Origin: Deltaproteobacteria bacterium
Lineage (GTDB): Bacteria > Myxococcota_A > UBA9160 > UBA4427
Assembly: GCA_029261835.1 (NCBI GenBank)
Contig: JAJDAO010000050.1
Span: forward strand, 62,001-126,000
DNA length: 64,000 nt
Direction of reading: 5' to 3'
Shown in pieces: positions 60,523-64,000 of this stretch. A program made the translations under genes and the position numbers. Under the pieces are notes generated by a model that made no database searches, was not told where the DNA came from, and saw nothing but the letters and a program-made list of their open reading frames with translations. The stretch's first letter is position 1, and every line of letters starts with the position of its first letter.

Positions 60523-63162
60523 ATGATGATACGCCCCGTCGCCGCCAGCAGCCCCAATCCAAACGGCTCGCGCCTCGAGCCGCTGCGCGTGGCGATCCAC
60601 GCAGCGGCGGGTGGAGGCGAGCGGGTGGATGAGCTGGGGCCCGGGACGCGCCGAGTTGGGGCCTTCGAACTCGATCTCGAGCGTACCGACCACGGCGATG
60701 CCGCGACCATTGGCATCACGCTTCGCAACGCATCACACGAACCGCTGCAGGTCGAGAGCGTCGTGCTGGGTTTTCGCTGGTGCGGCCACGGTCTGCGCTC
60801 CCTGCGCTTCTTGCGCCATGGATGGCAGTCGTGGTCCTTCACCGGTACGCGGGCGCTCGATAGCGCTGGTGAGCCCGAGTTTCCCTCTGGAGCCTGGCTG
60901 CGCGGCCTGCACCACTGCCTCGCTGAGCGCGATCCCGATCGGCTGGGCTGGCACGAGTCGGAGATCCTCTCTCTGGTCGGCGGCGCCAGCTCCGGGCCCG
61001 CCTGTCTCGTCGGGGTGCTGGAGACGGGTCGTGCCTTCGGCGTGGTACACCTGCGGCCGCAGCGGCCGGCGCCCGACGGGGAATGTGCCGTTCTCATCGA
61101 GGTCGAGCTGCGCCTCGAGGTGCCGCTCGAGCCGGGCGAGTGTCGCAGGCTGGAGGCCGTGCGGATGGCCTTGGGTGACGATCCCAATCGGTTGCTGGAG
61201 TGCTTCGCAGAGCTCTGGGGCCGACGGGCGGGCGCTCGCAGGGACAGTCTGTTTCAAGCGGGTTGGTGTAGCTGGTACCACTTCTTTCACGCTGTGAGCG
61301 AGCGGGACATGATGACCAATCTCGCCGCGCTGGAGGCCGATCGAGACGGGCTCCCAATCGAGCTGGTGCAGCTGGACGATGGTTACCAGCACGCGCTCGG
61401 AGATTGGTTGCAGACCAACGAGAAGTTTCCGAGCGGACTGGCGGCCGTTGCCAACGCCATCCGTTCGGCGGGCTTCAAGGCGGGAATCTGGACGGCCCCC
61501 TTCGCGGTGTCGGCAGAGAGCGATGTTCTGCGCGCCCACCCGGAGTGGCCGCTACGAGACGGCGAGACCTGGCTGCGCGGCATCCACAACCCCGACTGGA
61601 GCAGCGATGGCTGGTGCTATGTCCTCGACCCGAGCCGTGAAGATGTGGTGCGCCACCTCGAGAACATCTCTCGCGAGTTGGTCGAAATGGGCTTCGAGTA
61701 CTTGAAGCTCGATTTCCTCTACATGGCGGCCATGCGAGCAGAGGCGCACGACCCGCGCCTGACCCGCGCAGCGCGGTTGCGACGCGGGCTCGATGCCGTT
61801 CGTGCCGGAGCAGGCGAGGAGACGTTCCTGCTGGGCTGCGGCTCACCGCTCGGGCCGGCGGTTGGCGTGGTCGACGGCATGCGGATCGGGCCCGATGTGG
61901 CGCCCTACTGGCGCGCTGACCCGGCAACCGCGATCCCGGGCGTAGAGGAGGCGCTACCCGCCACACGCAGCGCCCTGCGCAGCATCGTCGGTCGCGCCTG
62001 GATGCATCGCCGGCTCTGGCTCAATGATCCCGATTGCCTGATCGCACGCAGTCGCGAGACCGGTCTGGCTCGCCACGAGGCGCGGGCTCTGGCGGTGGGC
62101 ATTGCCGCGAGCGGTGGCATGCTGGTCTTCTCAGACGATGTCGCGGCGCTCGCCGCCGCCGACCGGGAGCAGGTGCGGGAGACCGGCCGGCTGGCGCGCC
62201 AGGTCGACGCCGCGTCACCGCGCGGTGTGGCGCGGCTGCTGTGGCCGCTGGCAGAGGACGACGTCAGGATCCTGCTCGCGGCTGAGGGACGCGACGCGGT
62301 GTTGGCGGCTATCAACCTGGGCGAGCGGGAGGCCCAGCGGGATGTGGCGCTCGAGAACCTTGGGCTCTTGGGCTCGTCACAGACCGTGGAGGAGCCGCTA
62401 CTCGGCGGTGACGATCGCGACACTTCTCCGCGGCCCGGGCTTGAGCGCCGCGCTGGTGTGCTGCCGATCCGTCTGCATGCCCACGAAGGTGTGCTGTACC
62501 GGCTCGACAGCGCCCGCGAGCTCACCGTCTTCTGTGATTTCGACGGAACCTTCTCCGTGCAGGATGTGGGGAGCACTCTGGCGAGACGCTATCTGGCCGA
62601 GCGACGCGCCGAGCTCTGGACTCGCTTTGAGACGGGGGAACTCGATGCCTGGCAGTACATCGAAGAACTCTTCGACGGCTTTCGGCTGCCGCCAGACGAG
62701 CTGGGCGATTTCCTCGCGACGGTCGAGCTCGACCCGGGTGCCACGACACTGCTGCGCTGGTGCGGGGAGCACGCCGCTGGGCTGCGGATCCTGTCCGATG
62801 GCTTCGATCACAATCTCGACCGCCTCCAGGAGATTCACGGACTCCGGTTCGAATACGCGGCCAATCGGCTGCGCTTCGAGGATGATCGCTGGCGTGTGGC
62901 GCCCGGAAGTCGCAACGCAGCCTGCTCCTGCGGTTGCGGGAGCTGCAAGCGCAAGCTGATCGAGATGCACAGGGCCAGTAGGCCGGGCAGCTTCTGCGTC
63001 CACGTCGGCAATGGGCGCGTATCGGATCTGTGCGGTGCGCAGGCCGCCGACCTCGCATTCGCCAAGGATACGCTCGCTCCGGCCCTCGAAGAACGCGGTC
63101 ACTTCTTTCACCCGTTCCGTACACTCAACGATGTCGTCGAAGTACTCTCAGACCTCAGCTGA
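60523..63162 (+). CDS. GH36 alpha-galactosidase fused to a HAD-family phosphatase
   Basis: 879 residues, two domains. Residues about 1-640 are a melibiase: N-terminal beta sandwich (LRFLRHGWQSWSFTG), barrel with FQAGWCSWYHFFHAVSERDM, ELVQLDDGYQHALGDWLQTNEKFPSG, EYLKLDFLYMAAM (nucleophile Asp397) and MRIGPDVAPYW (acid/base Asp458). Residues about 668-879 are a HAD phosphatase of the MtnX/SerB-like type: FCDFDGTFSVQDVGSTLARRYL (DxDGT, Asp672), ILSDGFDHNLDRLQEIHGL, and VHVGNGRVSDLCGAQAADLAFAKDTLA (GDGxxD-like). A Cys-rich insert (CSCGCGSCKRK) may bind metal. The frame is open with no stop or weak junction, so the fusion is real in this sequence. Start ATG 60523 or 60526. Confidence 0.85.
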   Translation: MMIRPVAASSPNPNGSRLEPLRVAIHAAAGGGERVDELGPGTRRVGAFELDLERTDHGDAATIGITLRNASHEPLQVESVVLGFRWCGHGLRSLRFLRHGWQSWSFTGTRALDSAGEPEFPSGAWLRGLHHCLAERDPDRLGWHESEILSLVGGASSGPACLVGVLETGRAFGVVHLRPQRPAPDGECAVLIEVELRLEVPLEPGECRRLEAVRMALGDDPNRLLECFAELWGRRAGARRDSLFQAGWCSWYHFFHAVSERDMMTNLAALEADRDGLPIELVQLDDGYQHALGDWLQTNEKFPSGLAAVANAIRSAGFKAGIWTAPFAVSAESDVLRAHPEWPLRDGETWLRGIHNPDWSSDGWCYVLDPSREDVVRHLENISRELVEMGFEYLKLDFLYMAAMRAEAHDPRLTRAARLRRGLDAVRAGAGEETFLLGCGSPLGPAVGVVDGMRIGPDVAPYWRADPATAIPGVEEALPATRSALRSIVGRAWMHRRLWLNDPDCLIARSRETGLARHEARALAVGIAASGGMLVFSDDVAALAAADREQVRETGRLARQVDAASPRGVARLLWPLAEDDVRILLAAEGRDAVLAAINLGEREAQRDVALENLGLLGSSQTVEEPLLGGDDRDTSPRPGLERRAGVLPIRLHAHEGVLYRLDSARELTVFCDFDGTFSVQDVGSTLARRYLAERRAELWTRFETGELDAWQYIEELFDGFRLPPDELGDFLATVELDPGATTLLRWCGEHAAGLRILSDGFDHNLDRLQEIHGLRFEYAANRLRFEDDRWRVAPGSRNAACSCGCGSCKRKLIEMHRASRPGSFCVHVGNGRVSDLCGAQAADLAFAKDTLAPALEERGHFFHPFRTLNDVVEVLSDLS

Positions 63163-63267
63163 GCCCCCGCAGGACGGGCTGGGACCGAGAGGGCGACCAC
63201 CCGGCCGATCCGAGATAGCTTCTGGCGTTCCCGGCCCGAGCTGGGACGGCTGCGGAGAAGTGCTGCG

Positions 63268-64000
63268 ATGATGCGGGTGAGAGAACGAAAGAATGTCGTG
63301 GTAGTGGGGGCGGGTCTGGCCGGGCTTGTGGCCGGCTGGCGCCTGCAACGGCTGGGCCACGAAGTCGCGGTGCTGGAGCGCAGCGAGCGACCGGGCGGTC
63401 GCGCGGACGGCCAGTGGATCGACGGCTTCTGCATGGACCGCTCACTGCAGACACTCCACAGCGGTGATCGCCGGCTCCTGGGCTGGATCGGCGAACTCGG
63501 CTTGCGTGACCGCCTCCTCCCGCTGCGTCCGCTGCAGCTCAGCCAGGTTCACCGCGGTGTCTCTTCGCCGATCGACCCCCAGAGTCTGATGGGCGTCGCG
63601 TGCATTCCCGGCGTTCGGAAGCGGGATTGGCGGCGACTCTTGCGCTGGGGTCGACTGATGGCTCGCTATCGCCCGCTGCTCGATCCCACGGCACCCGAGC
63701 GGGCGGCCAGCCTCGACTACCGCGGAGCCGCGGACTTCACCCGCCTCTACTTCGGCGAGAGCATCTTCGATCGCTGGGTGGCGCCCGAGCTCAACGGCAG
63801 CTTCGCGGGTGACGAGCACGAGCTCAGTCGCGTCGCCGCTCTGCTGGGCTGGGCGTCCTGCGCCACCGGGCAGGCGCGCAGCGTTCTGCACGGCCTGTTG
63901 CGCCTTGGCCTGCACGAAGTGCCCATGGCCGCGGCCGAGGGTCTCCCGGTCCGTTACGGCGTCTCTGTGGCACGCGTGGACGAGGCGCCGGCCGGCGGCT
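63268..64000 (+). CDS. FAD-dependent amine oxidase/desaturase-type oxidoreductase (partial, runs off window)
   Basis: 244 residues visible; the gene continues past the end. KNVVVVGAGLAGLVAGWRLQRLGHEVAVLERSERPGGRADG is the N-terminal dinucleotide-binding fold (GxGxxG) followed by the conserved GGR motif of the protoporphyrinogen oxidase / phytoene desaturase / monoamine oxidase group. Further on, ELNGSFAGDEHELSRVAALLG resembles the HemG/HemY-type P-x-x-G-x-F/Y-x-G-D loop. ATG 63268 is the first of two adjacent ATGs. The specific reaction cannot be set without the C-terminal half. Confidence 0.85.
   Translation, partial: MMRVRERKNVVVVGAGLAGLVAGWRLQRLGHEVAVLERSERPGGRADGQWIDGFCMDRSLQTLHSGDRRLLGWIGELGLRDRLLPLRPLQLSQVHRGVSSPIDPQSLMGVACIPGVRKRDWRRLLRWGRLMARYRPLLDPTAPERAASLDYRGAADFTRLYFGESIFDRWVAPELNGSFAGDEHELSRVAALLGWASCATGQARSVLHGLLRLGLHEVPMAAAEGLPVRYGVSVARVDEAPAGG

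Noticed and set aside
1-64000. CRISPR arrays, rRNA, tRNA, plasmid origin or prophage structural genes
   Set aside because: No regularly spaced short repeats, no conserved rRNA or tRNA stretches and no capsid, tail, terminase or replication genes were seen.

Overview
The window is high-GC DNA from an unassigned Gram-negative bacterium. Several predicted lipoproteins with lipobox cysteines, proteins with C-terminal PEP-CTERM sorting motifs, c-type multihaem cytochromes, a two-subunit topoisomerase VI and arginine-succinyltransferase genes suggest a Myxococcota/Desulfobacterota/Binatota-like lineage. No rRNA, tRNA or ribosomal protein gene was found, so the taxonomy is inference only.

Layout. 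0-9 kb: ordinary chromosome (two GT-C type membrane proteins, an aldehyde dehydrogenase, a GNAT-like protein and a large RCC1/PKD lipoprotein). 9.3-16.1 kb: an array of small, unrelated, mostly plus-strand genes (lipoprotein, ABM monooxygenase, MOSC, GNAT, deazaflavin-type reductase, VOC, small membrane protein). They are separated by diverged but homologous repeats of about 120-133 bp that begin at or just after stop codons, as in an integron cassette array without an integrase. One IS481-like element and a fragment of a second lie next to these repeats. 16.5-19.4 kb: a PEP-CTERM sugar dehydrogenase-like protein and a NapC-type six-haem cytochrome.

19.4-30.7 kb: an accessory region. It holds a methyltransferase, a frameshifted PEP-CTERM pseudogene, the C-terminal relic of a 3-ketosteroid dehydrogenase-like flavoprotein that overlaps the start of an MtmB-like methyltransferase gene (no pyrrolysine codon), an ECF sigma factor, a five-haem cytochrome, a PAS histidine kinase, a transposase relic, a PEP-CTERM beta-propeller protein and a tyrosine-recombinase C-terminal relic. 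Three copies of a 15-bp core (19668, 27723, 30567) carry reassorted flanks, as expected from past site-specific recombination at the 3' end of the amidinotransferase gene.

30.5-35.4 kb: a minus-strand operon for arginine/ornithine catabolism (class III aminotransferase, astA, astD, amidinotransferase-fold hydrolase), with no recognisable astB or astE. 35.7-43.2 kb: EEP-family hydrolase, MATE exporter, TPR lipoprotein, fur, PafA-like phosphatase, LysW-like zinc ribbon, rfbC-rfbA. 43.5-46.6 kb: topoisomerase VI A and B subunits, both with long Lys/Arg-rich N-terminal tails. 46.7-57.1 kb: comM, a degenerate M28 peptidase, a vWA protein, a DxDGDG-repeat protein, patatin, NRDE protein and folC. 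57.1-64 kb: a MITE-like element, GH20 glycosidase, homocysteine S-methyltransferase, a GH36 alpha-galactosidase fused to a HAD phosphatase, and the start of an FAD-dependent oxidoreductase cut by the window end.
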